Position numbers and translations under genes: made by a program
Notes under the pieces: generated by a model
Database searches by the model: none
What the model was told of the DNA's origin: nothing
What the model saw: only the letters and a program-made list of their open reading frames with translations
From: Curtobacterium sp. MCSS17_015
Lineage (GTDB): Bacteria > Actinomycetota > Actinomycetes > Actinomycetales > Microbacteriaceae
Assembly: GCF_003234265.2 (NCBI RefSeq)
Contig: NZ_CP126256.1
Location: forward strand, 2,666,001 to 2,730,000
Length of the DNA: 64,000 nt
Direction: 5' to 3'
Shown here: piece after piece, positions 27,374-36,430 of the stretch
Layout: each line of letters starts with the position of its first letter
Position numbering within the stretch: the stretch's first letter is position 1

Positions 27374-28531
27374 TCAGGCGCCGGTCGCCTCGTAGTGCCG
27401 GGCGCCACCGGTGACCCCTGCGAACCGGAAGGGGGCGGCGGTGACCCGCGGACGCTCGACGTCCTCGCTCGTCGCGGCGCCGGCGGCGTGCAGCTCCCGG
27501 TACGCCTCGACGGACAGCGGAACCCGCGCCGCGAGCAGCTCGGCGACCCGTCCGGTGCGGCGGTGCTCGCGGTACTCCGGCCGGACGACCCCGGTCATGA
27601 GTTCCCCGACGCTGCCGGACCCGTAGCTGAACATCCCGATGCGGGCACCGGCCAGGTCGTCGTCGAGGTCGAGCAGCGCGCCGAGCGCGATCCAGAGCGA
27701 GGCGGTGTACGTGTTGCCGGTCTGCCGGTTGTACGTGAACCCGACCGCGAGTTCGGTCTCCTCGAACGGGACGTCGACGTGCTGGGCGAGCTTCCGGTGC
27801 GCCTTGATCGCCATCTTCGTGAACGGCTGGTGGTGCACGAACCGGTCGATCGCCTCGATGCCGGGGCCGCCGCGCGCAGCGAGGTCGTCCCAGGCGCCGA
27901 TGAACGCGTCGACGTACGCCGTGACCGACAGACGACCGTCGACGAGCGCGGTGGAGCGGTCGTTCGGCCGCCAGAAGTCGTCTACGTCCGCGGTGAACAG
28001 GCCGGACTGCGGCTCGAGTTCGACGAGGTCCGGCTCGGCGGCGATGAGCATCGCGACCGCGCCGGCGCCCTGCGTGGGCTCCGCGGCCGTCTCGACGTCG
28101 TACCGGGCGACGTCGGCTGCGATGACGAGCACGCGCTCGCCCGGGTCCCGCGCGATGATGCCGAGCGCCATCTGCACCGCGGCGGTCCCGCCGTAGCAGG
28201 CCTGCTTCAGCTCGACCACGCGGACGTTCGTCGGCAGGCCGAGCAGTCTGTGCACGAAGACGCCGGCGGCCTTCGACTGGTCGATGCCGGACTCGGTGGC
28301 GAACAGCACCGTGCGGATGCCCTCGACACCGTGACGGTCGATGACCTCCTTCGCGGCGGCGGCGCCCATCGTGACGATGTCCTCGTCGGGGGCCGGCACG
28401 CTGAAGGCGTCCTGACCGATGCCGACGTGGTACTTCGCCGGGTCCACGCCGGTCGTCGCGGCGAGGTCGTCGAGGTCGAGCACGTGGTGCCCGGTCGCGA
28501 TCGCGAGGTCGTGGATGCCGATGACCGTCAT
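27374..28531 (-). CDS. mvaS: Hydroxymethylglutaryl-CoA synthase
   Basis: 385 aa. Condenses acetyl-CoA with acetoacetyl-CoA to HMG-CoA in the mevalonate pathway. The catalytic triad is visible: E80 in FATESGIDQSKAAG, C112 in KQACYGG, H234 in VHHQPFTKM, one residue offset from the characterised bacterial enzymes. Last gene of the operon; its start overlaps the mvaA stop by four bases. No acetoacetyl-CoA thiolase gene accompanies it here. Confidence 0.95.
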   Translation of the reverse strand: MTVIGIHDLAIATGHHVLDLDDLAATTGVDPAKYHVGIGQDAFSVPAPDEDIVTMGAAAAKEVIDRHGVEGIRTVLFATESGIDQSKAAGVFVHRLLGLPTNVRVVELKQACYGGTAAVQMALGIIARDPGERVLVIAADVARYDVETAAEPTQGAGAVAMLIAAEPDLVELEPQSGLFTADVDDFWRPNDRSTALVDGRLSVTAYVDAFIGAWDDLAARGGPGIEAIDRFVHHQPFTKMAIKAHRKLAQHVDVPFEETELAVGFTYNRQTGNTYTASLWIALGALLDLDDDLAGARIGMFSYGSGSVGELMTGVVRPEYREHRRTGRVAELLAARVPLSVEAYRELHAAGAATSEDVERPRVTAAPFRFAGVTGGARHYEATGA

Positions 28532-29592
28532 GCCGACGCTCCTTCCGGTCGGTGGCCGCGTCGTTCCATCGCGACGTGCGCCGCCATGAGTTCGCCCGGG
28601 TTCGTCTGGGCGGCGAGCAACGAGAGTTCGCCGCAGAGGACGGTGGCGGCGCAGAGTGCGGCCAGGCGACGTGCGTTGGCACCGGGTTCACGGTCCTCCC
28701 GGCAGCCGAGGCGGACGAGGGCGTCCTCCACCACGGGCAGGTCGCCACCCTTGCCGTTGCCGACCGTGCCGACGATGAGGTGCGGCAGGGAGCACGAGAA
28801 GTACAGGTCGTCGCCGCGGGCCTGGGCGAGCGTGATGCCCTGGGAGCCCTCGACGATGTTGGCGGCGTCCTGCCCGGTGGCCAGGTAGAAGCCGAGGAGC
28901 ATGTTCGCGTAGTGCGCGTTCGCGGAGCGGAGGGCCCCGGCGATGGTGGAGCCGACCAGGTTCTTCGCCGTGTTCAGCTCGACGATCCGCTCGGTGGACG
29001 AGCGCAGCCGTTTCTCGACCACCTCACCCGGGATGACGATCTCGGCGATGGTGTTCCGCCCGCGTCCGCGGATGCCGTTGACGGCCGTGGCCTTCTTGTC
29101 GGAGCAGAAGTTGCCGGAGATCGACACGTACCGCAGCTCCGGCTCCCACGCGAGGATCGCCGGCAGCAGGGTGTCCGCCGCCTGCGTCACCATGTTGTGC
29201 CCGGACGCGTCGCCCGTGGTGAACGCGAAGCGCAGGAACAGCAGGTCCCCGACGATCTCCGGGTGCACCTCGATGAGCTTCGCGAACCGGCTCTGCCCGG
29301 CGACGATGATCTTGAGCTCGGCCTGCCGCGCGAGGATCCGGCCGGCGGAGAGGTGCGCGGCGGCGGCGCTGCTGGCCCGCACGACGACCGAACGGGTCAT
29401 CCGCTCGTCGACGACGGTCGAGACGATGCCGCCCTCGACCATCCGCGAGATCCGGGCGCCACGGCCGACGGACGGCCAGAGCGGCGACTCGTAGGTCGCG
29501 AGCGGCACCTCGTGCTCGCCCTCGACGGCGTTGCCGCTGACGCGGATCGGTCCGACCCACTTCGTGGGGATCGGGGTCATCAGGTCGCTCAT
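28528..29592 (-). CDS. mvaA: Hydroxymethylglutaryl-CoA reductase
   Basis: 354 aa. Reduces HMG-CoA to mevalonate with NAD(P)H. The substrate region TGDASGHNMVTQAAD and the catalytic SGNFCSDKKATAVNG segment with its Lys are present, as in class I-like bacterial reductases without a membrane domain. Start at ATG 29592 in a four-base overlap with pmk; the open frame extends further upstream but is the shadow of pmk. In the well-known Streptomyces-type operon an idi gene sits between these two; here there is none. Confidence 0.93.
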   Translation of the reverse strand: MSDLMTPIPTKWVGPIRVSGNAVEGEHEVPLATYESPLWPSVGRGARISRMVEGGIVSTVVDERMTRSVVVRASSAAAAHLSAGRILARQAELKIIVAGQSRFAKLIEVHPEIVGDLLFLRFAFTTGDASGHNMVTQAADTLLPAILAWEPELRYVSISGNFCSDKKATAVNGIRGRGRNTIAEIVIPGEVVEKRLRSSTERIVELNTAKNLVGSTIAGALRSANAHYANMLLGFYLATGQDAANIVEGSQGITLAQARGDDLYFSCSLPHLIVGTVGNGKGGDLPVVEDALVRLGCREDREPGANARRLAALCAATVLCGELSLLAAQTNPGELMAAHVAMERRGHRPEGASA

Positions 29593-30668
29593 CGCGTGGT
29601 CCCTTCCTCCGGTTGCACCGCGACGCTGAGGTGCCTGATGTCGTGCGCCTCCCAGGCGCGGAAGATCGCTGCGCTGTCGCTGTCGGCCGGGACGAGCGCG
29701 ATCCCGCAGTCCCCGCCGCCGGCCCCCGACGGCTTCGCCGCGCCACCGGCCGACTCGACGACGTCGCAGAGCGTGGCGAGTCGCTCGGTCTCGATCTGCG
29801 ATCCGACCGAGGTCCCGAGGTCCTGGAGCAACCCCCTGGCGCGACGGAGTGCGCCGAGCGTCCGCGCCGCGTCCCCGGTCCGGAGGCCCGCCGTCAGGTC
29901 GTCGACGCAGGCGCGGCTGGCGTCGAGGAACGCCGCGTAGTCGCCGTCGCGGTGCCGCCGGACGACGCCGACGAGCTTCGTCGTGGACGCCGGCGAGCCG
30001 GTCCACCCGACGAGGAGCCTGAGGTCGGCGGGTGCCGGCAGGTGTTCGACGTCGAAGCCGGCCCAGGCGTCGTCGTCGTCGAGGATCGCGGACACCGGGC
30101 GCTCGTCGAGCAGGCCGGCCAGGACCTCGCGATCCGGGGCACTGTAGCGGAGCCAGCCGCCGAAGGTGCTCGCGGCGAGGTCCCCGCCGGAGGCCCGCGG
30201 CGCGACCCGGATCGTCGCGAGCAGCGCCACCATGAAGCGTCGGCGCTGCGACAGGCCGAGTCCGTAGAAGCGGTCGAGGGCGCCGACGGTCGCGACCGTC
30301 ACCGCCGCCGACGAGCCGAGGCCGAACTTCCGACCGCTGGCGTCGTCGAGCTGGCTCTCGATGCGCAGGTCGTGGAACCGCGGGGCGATGCCGAGCTCGG
30401 CGCGGAGCTTCTCGACGAGGTCGATCGTCGCCATCACGTAGTCGTAGGGGTGGTGCTCACGGTCCAGCGCCAGACCGTCCTCGGCCCGGGTCCACGTCAA
30501 CGGGAGGTTGCCGTACTCCTCGGAGTGCACGCTGCCGGCGCCGTGACCCTCGGTGACGCGCGCCGTGATGGCACGGTCGAGGGCGATCAGCACCGACGGC
30601 TGACCCGGCTCGACGACGGCGTACTCGCCGGCGACGAACAGCTTGCCGTGGGCTCGGAACTCGATCAC
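29589..30668 (-). CDS. Phosphomevalonate kinase
   Basis: 359-aa GHMP kinase. KLFVAGEYAVVEPGQPSV marks the N-terminus of the phosphomevalonate type, FGLGSSAAVTVATVGAL (about 114-130) is the ATP-binding GHMP motif 2, and KPSGAGGGDCGIAL (about 312-325) motif 3. Converts 5-phosphomevalonate to 5-diphosphomevalonate. Flanking overlaps of four bases on both sides show strict translational coupling. Confidence 0.92.
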   Translation of the reverse strand: MIEFRAHGKLFVAGEYAVVEPGQPSVLIALDRAITARVTEGHGAGSVHSEEYGNLPLTWTRAEDGLALDREHHPYDYVMATIDLVEKLRAELGIAPRFHDLRIESQLDDASGRKFGLGSSAAVTVATVGALDRFYGLGLSQRRRFMVALLATIRVAPRASGGDLAASTFGGWLRYSAPDREVLAGLLDERPVSAILDDDDAWAGFDVEHLPAPADLRLLVGWTGSPASTTKLVGVVRRHRDGDYAAFLDASRACVDDLTAGLRTGDAARTLGALRRARGLLQDLGTSVGSQIETERLATLCDVVESAGGAAKPSGAGGGDCGIALVPADSDSAAIFRAWEAHDIRHLSVAVQPEEGTTR

Positions 30669-31669
30669 GCGGTGGTCTCCTCTGCCTCGGGGTTCTCCCC
30701 CGAGCGTTCGGAGCCGACGAGGCGGGCGGCTGGTCCGGTGCCCGACTCGATGACCGCGCCGTACCCGTCGAGCGCGGCGGCCACGCGCGAGCGGTCCTCG
30801 GGACGGCAGAGCACGACGACGTTCGGGCCCGCGTCCGCCGTGGCGTAGGCCTCGAGCCCGTCGGCGCGCATCGCGGCGACGGCGTCGAACACGGCGACGC
30901 TCCGGCTGTTCAGGTAGCGGATCGGCGGGAACGCGCCCTCGATCGTGGCGTGCATGCGGAGTGCGTTGCTCTCGGTCAGCTCGCCGATGCGGGTGAAGTC
31001 CCCCGCAGCGCAGGCCTCGAGCATGTCGTCGACGGTCTCGGTCGTCGAGGTCACCCAGGCCGGGTAGAACGGCGAGGTCGCGATCGTGCGGCGCATCGCC
31101 TCGCGCGAACCGATCGCCTTCGGGCCGTCGTCGATCGTCACGACGACCATCGCCATCGGCGGTGCGGGGATCGTCTCGGCGAACGACGCCGCGTCGTCAC
31201 CCGCGTGCCAGACGGCCACCCCACCGGGGATCGACCGCGTCGCGGAGCCCGACCCGCGGCGGGCGAGCCGTGACAGGTCCCGCGGCGACAGGTCGAGGCC
31301 GTACGCGCTCGCGGCGGCCACGGCGAGGGCGGCGAAACCCGAGGCGCTCGAGGCCAGGCCGGCACCCGTGGGCACGGTGTTCTCCGAGACCACGGCGGCG
31401 CGGGCGTCGGAACCGGACAGGGCGCGGACGAGGTCGAGGAAACGCTCGACCCGCACCAGTGCGCCGTCGTCGACGACGCGACCGTTCAGGGTCAGGGTGT
31501 CACGCGCGTCCCCGCCGGATGCGGCCTGCAGCGTGACGGAGGTCGTGGTGGGGAAGACGTCGAGCCCCATCGAGACGCTGCCCGTCGCGGGCAGGGCGAG
31601 GTCGGCGTCCGCCTTGCCCCAGTACTTCACGAGCGCGATGTTGGGGTGCGCGACGGCGGTTGCGGTCAT
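30665..31669 (-). CDS. mvaD: Diphosphomevalonate decarboxylase
   Basis: 334-aa GHMP-superfamily enzyme that makes isopentenyl diphosphate with loss of CO2 and ATP hydrolysis. NIALVKYWGKAD near the N-terminus, TGAGLASSASGFAALA (about 109-124) and GSGSATRSIPGGVAVW (about 147-162) are diagnostic; the last contains the catalytic region. Start ATG 31669 shares one base with the mvk stop. Confidence 0.94.
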   Translation of the reverse strand: MTATAVAHPNIALVKYWGKADADLALPATGSVSMGLDVFPTTTSVTLQAASGGDARDTLTLNGRVVDDGALVRVERFLDLVRALSGSDARAAVVSENTVPTGAGLASSASGFAALAVAAASAYGLDLSPRDLSRLARRGSGSATRSIPGGVAVWHAGDDAASFAETIPAPPMAMVVVTIDDGPKAIGSREAMRRTIATSPFYPAWVTSTTETVDDMLEACAAGDFTRIGELTESNALRMHATIEGAFPPIRYLNSRSVAVFDAVAAMRADGLEAYATADAGPNVVVLCRPEDRSRVAAALDGYGAVIESGTGPAARLVGSERSGENPEAEETTA

Positions 31670-32673
31670 CAGACGCGGGCTCCGATCGAGGTGGTCCAGG
31701 TTGCGGTGGCCCCCGCGCCGCGCAGTGCGTCCGCGATGCGGGTGGCGTGCTCGTCGTCGGCCGCGAGGGCCAGGACGCACCCGCCCCGACCGCCTCCGGT
31801 GAGCTTCGCGCCGAGGGCGTCCGCGTGGCGTGCGGCGCCGACGAGCCGATCGAGGTCGCCGCTCGACACGTCGAGGGTGGTGAGCAGTTCGTGCGCGGCG
31901 TCCATGGTGACACCGAGGGCCTGTACGTCGCCGTCGACGAGCGTCCCCCGGGCTGTGCGGGCGAGCTCCCCGATCCGCTGGACGACCGTGTCGACCATCG
32001 CGGGGGCGCGGTCGTGGCGGGCGCGGACGGCGGCGACGGCTTCGCGGGTGTGTCCGGGGACGCCGGTGTCCGCGACGACGAAGACGAAGCGGCCGGAGAG
32101 CTGGACCGGCTCGATGACGTCGGCCTCGAACCAGACGGGCTCGTCGGCCACGACCCCGCGGGCGTCCAGCCCGGACGGTCGGCCGTGCGCGACACGCTCG
32201 CACACCTGGATGAGGTCGTGGTGGGTGGCACCGTCGAGCGCGACCCCGAAGGCGTCGGCGACCGCAGCGGTCACGGCGGCGGCGACGGCGGCGCTCGACC
32301 CCATCCCGCGGGCCGTGGGCACCTGGCTGTCGACGCGGACGTGGAACCCCGTGTCGACGGCGTGCGGGTGTCCGCGGTCTGCCAGGTGCCGCAGGGTCGC
32401 GGTGACGGCCGTGACGGTGGGCAGCACCGCGGCGGGTGCGAGCCCGAACGGTCCGGTGTGCACCGTCGACTCGAGGGTGTGCTCGGCGCCCGATGAGAGC
32501 GGTGTCGCGGTCGCCGTCACCCGGACGTCGGTCACCGGGAGCACGAGTGCGGGTGCGCCGTAGACCACGGCGTGTTCGCCGATCAGGATCGTCTTGCCGT
32601 GGGACGCCGAGGAGCCGACTCGCGGGATCGCTGTGGTCGTCGTCGGTGCTGTGGCGGGGTGGTTGCTGGTCAT
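31669..32673 (-). CDS. mvk: Mevalonate kinase
   Basis: 334-aa GHMP kinase and first gene of the operon. HGKTILIGEHAVVYGAPALV near residue 25 is the mevalonate-kinase N-motif; ARGMGSSAAVAAAVTAA is the ATP-binding motif 2; GAKLTGGGRGGCVLAL is motif 3. Phosphorylates mevalonate at C5. ATG 32673 chosen over 32760, which would add 29 disordered residues. A TAGGCT -10 candidate lies 13 nt upstream (32687-32692), giving a leader of only a few bases. Confidence 0.93.
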   Translation of the reverse strand: MTSNHPATAPTTTTAIPRVGSSASHGKTILIGEHAVVYGAPALVLPVTDVRVTATATPLSSGAEHTLESTVHTGPFGLAPAAVLPTVTAVTATLRHLADRGHPHAVDTGFHVRVDSQVPTARGMGSSAAVAAAVTAAVADAFGVALDGATHHDLIQVCERVAHGRPSGLDARGVVADEPVWFEADVIEPVQLSGRFVFVVADTGVPGHTREAVAAVRARHDRAPAMVDTVVQRIGELARTARGTLVDGDVQALGVTMDAAHELLTTLDVSSGDLDRLVGAARHADALGAKLTGGGRGGCVLALAADDEHATRIADALRGAGATATWTTSIGARV

Positions 32674-32686
32674 CGTCGGTCCGGCC

Positions 32687-32692
32687 AGCCTA
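32687..32692 (-). promoter_or_regulatory. Candidate -10 hexamer of the mevalonate operon
   Basis: TAGGCT on the minus strand, 13 nt before the mvk ATG. No clear SD is seen between them. No -35 match was evident. Confidence 0.4.
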
Positions 32693-32780
32693 ACCGGACC
32701 GGAGGACACCCGTCCGTCCGTGCGCTCAGCGTCCGTCCGACGCTCGCGCCCGAGCGGCACCTGGGCATCCGGCGGATCAA

Positions 32781-32810
32781 GTTGTGTACAACCCGATGGA
32801 GTGCAACAGT
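32781..32810 (+). promoter_or_regulatory. ohr promoter with OhrR-like operator
   Basis: Dyad GTTGT-GT-ACAAC (32781-32792) overlaps a -35 candidate TTGTGT (32782-32787); 17 bp further lies AACAGT (32805-32810), 6 nt before the ohrR ATG. A repressor on the dyad would block polymerase. The position fits OhrR autoregulation; the dyad is AT-rich for this genome, like known OhrR boxes. Confidence 0.55.
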
Positions 32811-32816
32811 GTCTTC

Positions 32817-33269
32817 ATGCCGGTGACCGACGAGATGGTGTGCTTCTCCCTCTACGCAGCGACGCGGGCGACGACCCAGGCGTACCGCAGCCTGCTCGAG
32901 CCGTGGGGCCTGACCTACCCGCAGTACCTCGTCCTCGTGACGCTGTGGGTCGAGGGCGACCAGACCGTGTCGAGCCTCGGCGACCACCTGCAGCTCGACT
33001 CCGGCACCCTGTCGCCACTCCTCAAGCGCATGGAGCAGTCGGACCTCGTCCGCCGCGAACGCCGCAGCACCGACGAACGCGTCGTCACCGTGACGACCGG
33101 TGAGCGCGGGCGATCCCTCCGCGCCGAGCTCGCGCACGTCCCCGGACGTGTCGCCGCCGGCACCGGCCTGCCGGACGAGCAGTCGGCCGCAGACCTCATC
33201 GCGACACTGCAGCGCCTCACCGAGACGATGCACCGCGCGGCCGCCACCGCGGCCCCGGTCACCCGCTGA
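32817..33269 (+). CDS. ohrR: MarR family organic-peroxide sensor OhrR
   Basis: 150-aa MarR-type winged-helix repressor of the OhrR class. The N-terminal reactive Cys is C9 in DEMVCFSLYAA, oxidised by organic hydroperoxides to release DNA. YRSLLEPWGLTYPQYLVL and LQLDSGTLSPLLKRME are the conserved dimer and recognition segments. Second Cys needed for two-Cys mechanisms is not seen, so a one-Cys mechanism is likely. Directly upstream of ohr. ATG 32817 is the leaderless start; GTG 32784 would lie in the operator. Confidence 0.88.
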   Translation: MPVTDEMVCFSLYAATRATTQAYRSLLEPWGLTYPQYLVLVTLWVEGDQTVSSLGDHLQLDSGTLSPLLKRMEQSDLVRRERRSTDERVVTVTTGERGRSLRAELAHVPGRVAAGTGLPDEQSAADLIATLQRLTETMHRAAATAAPVTR

Positions 33270-33304
33270 CCAGACAGACCCCACGAAGGAAGGAAGGACA
33301 CCAC

Positions 33305-33727
<423 letters not shown>

Positions 33728-33730
33728 ACC

Positions 33731-34723
33731 ATGGCAGACCAGACCACGATGCGTGCCGTCGTCCACCCGGAGTTCGGTGAGCCCGCCGACGTCCTCACCG
33801 TCGAGCAGCGCCCCGTCCCGACCCCGGGCGCCGGCCAGGTGCTCGTCCGGACCGTGCTCTCCCCGATCCACAACCACGACCTGTGGACGATCCGCGGCAC
33901 GTACGGCTTCAAGCCGGAGCTGCCCGCGCAGTCCGGCACCGAGGCGCTCGGCGTCGTCGAGTCCCTCGGCGAGGGCGTCACCCACCTCTCCGTCGGCCAG
34001 CGCGTCGCCGGCGGCACCTTCGGCGTCTGGGCCGAGTACTCCGTCGCCGACGCGGCCGGGCTCATCCCCGTGCCGGACGCGATGCCCGACGAGTCCGCCG
34101 CCCAGCTCGTCTCGATGCCGTTCAGCGCCATCAGCCTGCTGCACTCGCTCGACCTGCACGAGGGTGACTGGCTCATCCAGAACGCCGCCAACGGGGCCGT
34201 CGGCCGCATGGTCGCCCAGCTCGGTGCCGCCCGCGGCATCAACGTGATCGGCCTCGTCCGCCGTGCCGAAGGCGTCGAGGAGCTCCGCGCCCAGGGCATC
34301 GAGCGCATCGTCGCCACCGACACCGAGGGCTGGCAGGACCAGGTCACGGCCATCACCGGCGGCGCCCCGATCCGCGCCGGCGTCGAGTCGGTCGGCGGGA
34401 AGGCCGCGGGCGACATCGCGTCCGTGCTCGGCGACGAGGCGACCCTCGTCGTCTTCGGCGCCATGGCCTCCCCCACGCTCGAGATCCCGTCCGGCAAGGT
34501 CATCTTCGGCCAGCTCACCGTGAAGGGTTTCTGGGGCAGCGTCGTCAGCCGGACCATGCCGTCCGAGACGAAGCAGCAGCTGTTCGGTGAACTCATCAGC
34601 CGCGTGCTCGACGGGTCGCTGACGCTCCCGGTGTCCGAGACGTTCGCGTTCGAGGACGCCCGCGACGCGGTCCGCGCGAGCGACACCGCCGGTCGCGTCG
34701 GCAAGGTGCTCCTGCGCCCGTAG
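33731..34723 (+). CDS. Zinc-type alcohol dehydrogenase-like quinone oxidoreductase
   Basis: 330-aa medium-chain reductase. GroES-like N-terminal domain (PTPGAGQVLVR, GTEALGVVESLGEGV) and Rossmann domain (NAANGAVGRMVAQLGAARG, about 156-174). Zinc-ligand Cys residues are absent, so it belongs to the zinc-free quinone oxidoreductase or enoyl reductase-like branch. Only 3 nt after ohr, so it is co-transcribed and likely removes carbonyl or quinone products of peroxide stress. Followed by a strong terminator. Confidence 0.85.
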   Translation: MADQTTMRAVVHPEFGEPADVLTVEQRPVPTPGAGQVLVRTVLSPIHNHDLWTIRGTYGFKPELPAQSGTEALGVVESLGEGVTHLSVGQRVAGGTFGVWAEYSVADAAGLIPVPDAMPDESAAQLVSMPFSAISLLHSLDLHEGDWLIQNAANGAVGRMVAQLGAARGINVIGLVRRAEGVEELRAQGIERIVATDTEGWQDQVTAITGGAPIRAGVESVGGKAAGDIASVLGDEATLVVFGAMASPTLEIPSGKVIFGQLTVKGFWGSVVSRTMPSETKQQLFGELISRVLDGSLTLPVSETFAFEDARDAVRASDTAGRVGKVLLRP

Positions 34724-34734
34724 CCGACCTCGGA

Positions 34735-34774
34735 CACGGGAGGCCCGTCACCAGCTGGTGACGGGCCTCCCGTG
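34735..34774. terminator. Palindromic terminator after the ohr operon
   Basis: Perfect 18-bp arms CACGGGAGGCCCGTCACC and GGTGACGGGCCTCCCGTG around AGCT. It lies between the convergent ohr operon and the MFS gene and can serve both strands. Confidence 0.9.
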
Positions 34775-34790
34775 CGTCAGCGGGTCGTCG

Positions 34791-36251
34791 TCAGCGATGT
34801 CCCACCGCGTCGGCGGTGAAGAGGCTGCCCGAGGCGACGCCCTCCTCGACCTGCTCGAGGGTGCGGCCGCGCGTCTCGGGCACGAACCGCCAGATGAACA
34901 GCAGTGCGAGGATGCCGACGACCCCGAAGCCGAAGAACGTCCCGGTGATGCCCGTCGCGGCGACGACGGACGGGAACCACAGCCCGACGAGCGCGGTCGC
35001 GATCCAGAGGCAGAACACCGCGATCCCCATGCCGAGCGCCCGGATCTGGGTCGGGAAGACCTCGGACAGCACGACCCACACCGCGATGTTGAGGAAGGTC
35101 TGCATCGAGCCGACGAACGCGACGACGAGGACCAGGATCACCCACGGTCGCACCGGGTTGCCCGCCGGCAGGGCGACCGAGGCGATGCCGATGAGGAAGT
35201 GGCACACCGTCGTCAGGGAGAACCCCAGCAGGAGCGTCGTCCTGCGGTCGATCCGCTCCATGTTCGCGATCGCGATCACACCGCCGACCACCGCGATGAC
35301 CCCCGGCGCGATGTTCGCGATGAGGGCGGCCGAGGCCTCGAACCCGGACTCGATGAGGACCGACTGGCCGTAGTACATGATCGAGTTGATGCCGGTCAGC
35401 TGCTGGGCGATCCCGAGTCCGGCGCCGACGAGCACGATCCGGACGAGCCACTTGTTCCCCAGCAGGGCGCTCCACCCGCTCTCCCGCTGCTTCCGTGCCT
35501 CGTGCTCGTGCGCGTGCGCGCGGCGGATGTCCGCGAGTTCCGCCTCGGCGCGGTCCGCCGGCCGGACCTGGCGCAGGACGGCGAGGGCCGCATCGTCGCG
35601 CCCGTGTGCCGCGAGCCACCGCGGCGACTCCGGCACGCGGAGCATCCCGACGAACAGGGCGACGGCGGGCAGCGCGCAGACGGCGAGCATGACCCGCCAC
35701 ACCCCGCCACCCTCTCCCCAGAGCCCGGCGATGACGGCGTTCACGACGAACGCGGCGAGCTGCCCGATGACGATCATGAGCTCGTTGCGCCCGGACAGCG
35801 AGCCGCGGATCTCGTACGGCGCGAGCTCGGCGAGGAACACCGGCACGACCGTCGACGCACCACCCACCGCCAGGCCGAGCAGCACACGCCCGACGACGAT
35901 CACACCGAACGACGGTGCTGCCACGCACACGAGCGTCCCGACGAAGAACAGCACCGCCAGCAGGATGATGGTCCGCCGTCGCCCCCACGCGTCGGCGATC
36001 CGTCCGCCGGACACCGCGCCGACCGCCGCCCCGAAGGCCAGCGAGCTCGTGACGACGCCCACCGTGACGTCCGTCAGGCCGAGCTCCTGCCGCATCGGCA
36101 GCAGTGCGCCGTTCACCACCCCGGTGTCGTACCCGAACAGCAGGCCGCCGAAGGTCGCGACGAGTGCCAGCATCCCGAGGCGGCGGCGGTGCGGCCCGGT
36201 CCCCACCGGGGGGAGTCCGGCGTCGTGTGCTGCGGGTCGGGTGTCGGCCAT
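34791..36251 (-). CDS. MFS sugar porter
   Basis: 486-aa member of the sugar porter family (12 transmembrane helices). GGLLFGYDTGVVNGAL in TM1, GGRIADAWGRRRT in the first loop, PESPRWL before the central loop, GINSIMYYG in TM7 and FVPETRGRTLEQVE at the C-terminal end are the family signatures. Transports hexose, pentose or inositol with protons. ATG 36251 has AAGGA about 9 nt upstream; upstream codons lack the family start. Single gene. Confidence 0.92.
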   Translation of the reverse strand: MADTRPAAHDAGLPPVGTGPHRRRLGMLALVATFGGLLFGYDTGVVNGALLPMRQELGLTDVTVGVVTSSLAFGAAVGAVSGGRIADAWGRRRTIILLAVLFFVGTLVCVAAPSFGVIVVGRVLLGLAVGGASTVVPVFLAELAPYEIRGSLSGRNELMIVIGQLAAFVVNAVIAGLWGEGGGVWRVMLAVCALPAVALFVGMLRVPESPRWLAAHGRDDAALAVLRQVRPADRAEAELADIRRAHAHEHEARKQRESGWSALLGNKWLVRIVLVGAGLGIAQQLTGINSIMYYGQSVLIESGFEASAALIANIAPGVIAVVGGVIAIANMERIDRRTTLLLGFSLTTVCHFLIGIASVALPAGNPVRPWVILVLVVAFVGSMQTFLNIAVWVVLSEVFPTQIRALGMGIAVFCLWIATALVGLWFPSVVAATGITGTFFGFGVVGILALLFIWRFVPETRGRTLEQVEEGVASGSLFTADAVGHR

Positions 36252-36430
36252 CTGGTGTGTCCTTCGTCCGTGATCGCGAGGGGAGGTCCCTGGGCAGGAA
36301 CGGCACGGTCCACGATCCCGGGACGGCTCCCGGCGGACCACCAGTGATCATCCCACCACCGCGCTCGACCGACGTGCAGTACCCGCGTTCGTGTGCCCGG
36401 GGGCGACGATGGTGCCGGTAGGCTCCCGGC

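Noticed and set aside
26766..28748. A single 660-aa protein joining the mvaS area with the zincin
   Set aside because: Only the last 162 codons encode the zincin; the rest is the shadow of mvaS, which has its catalytic triad in another frame.
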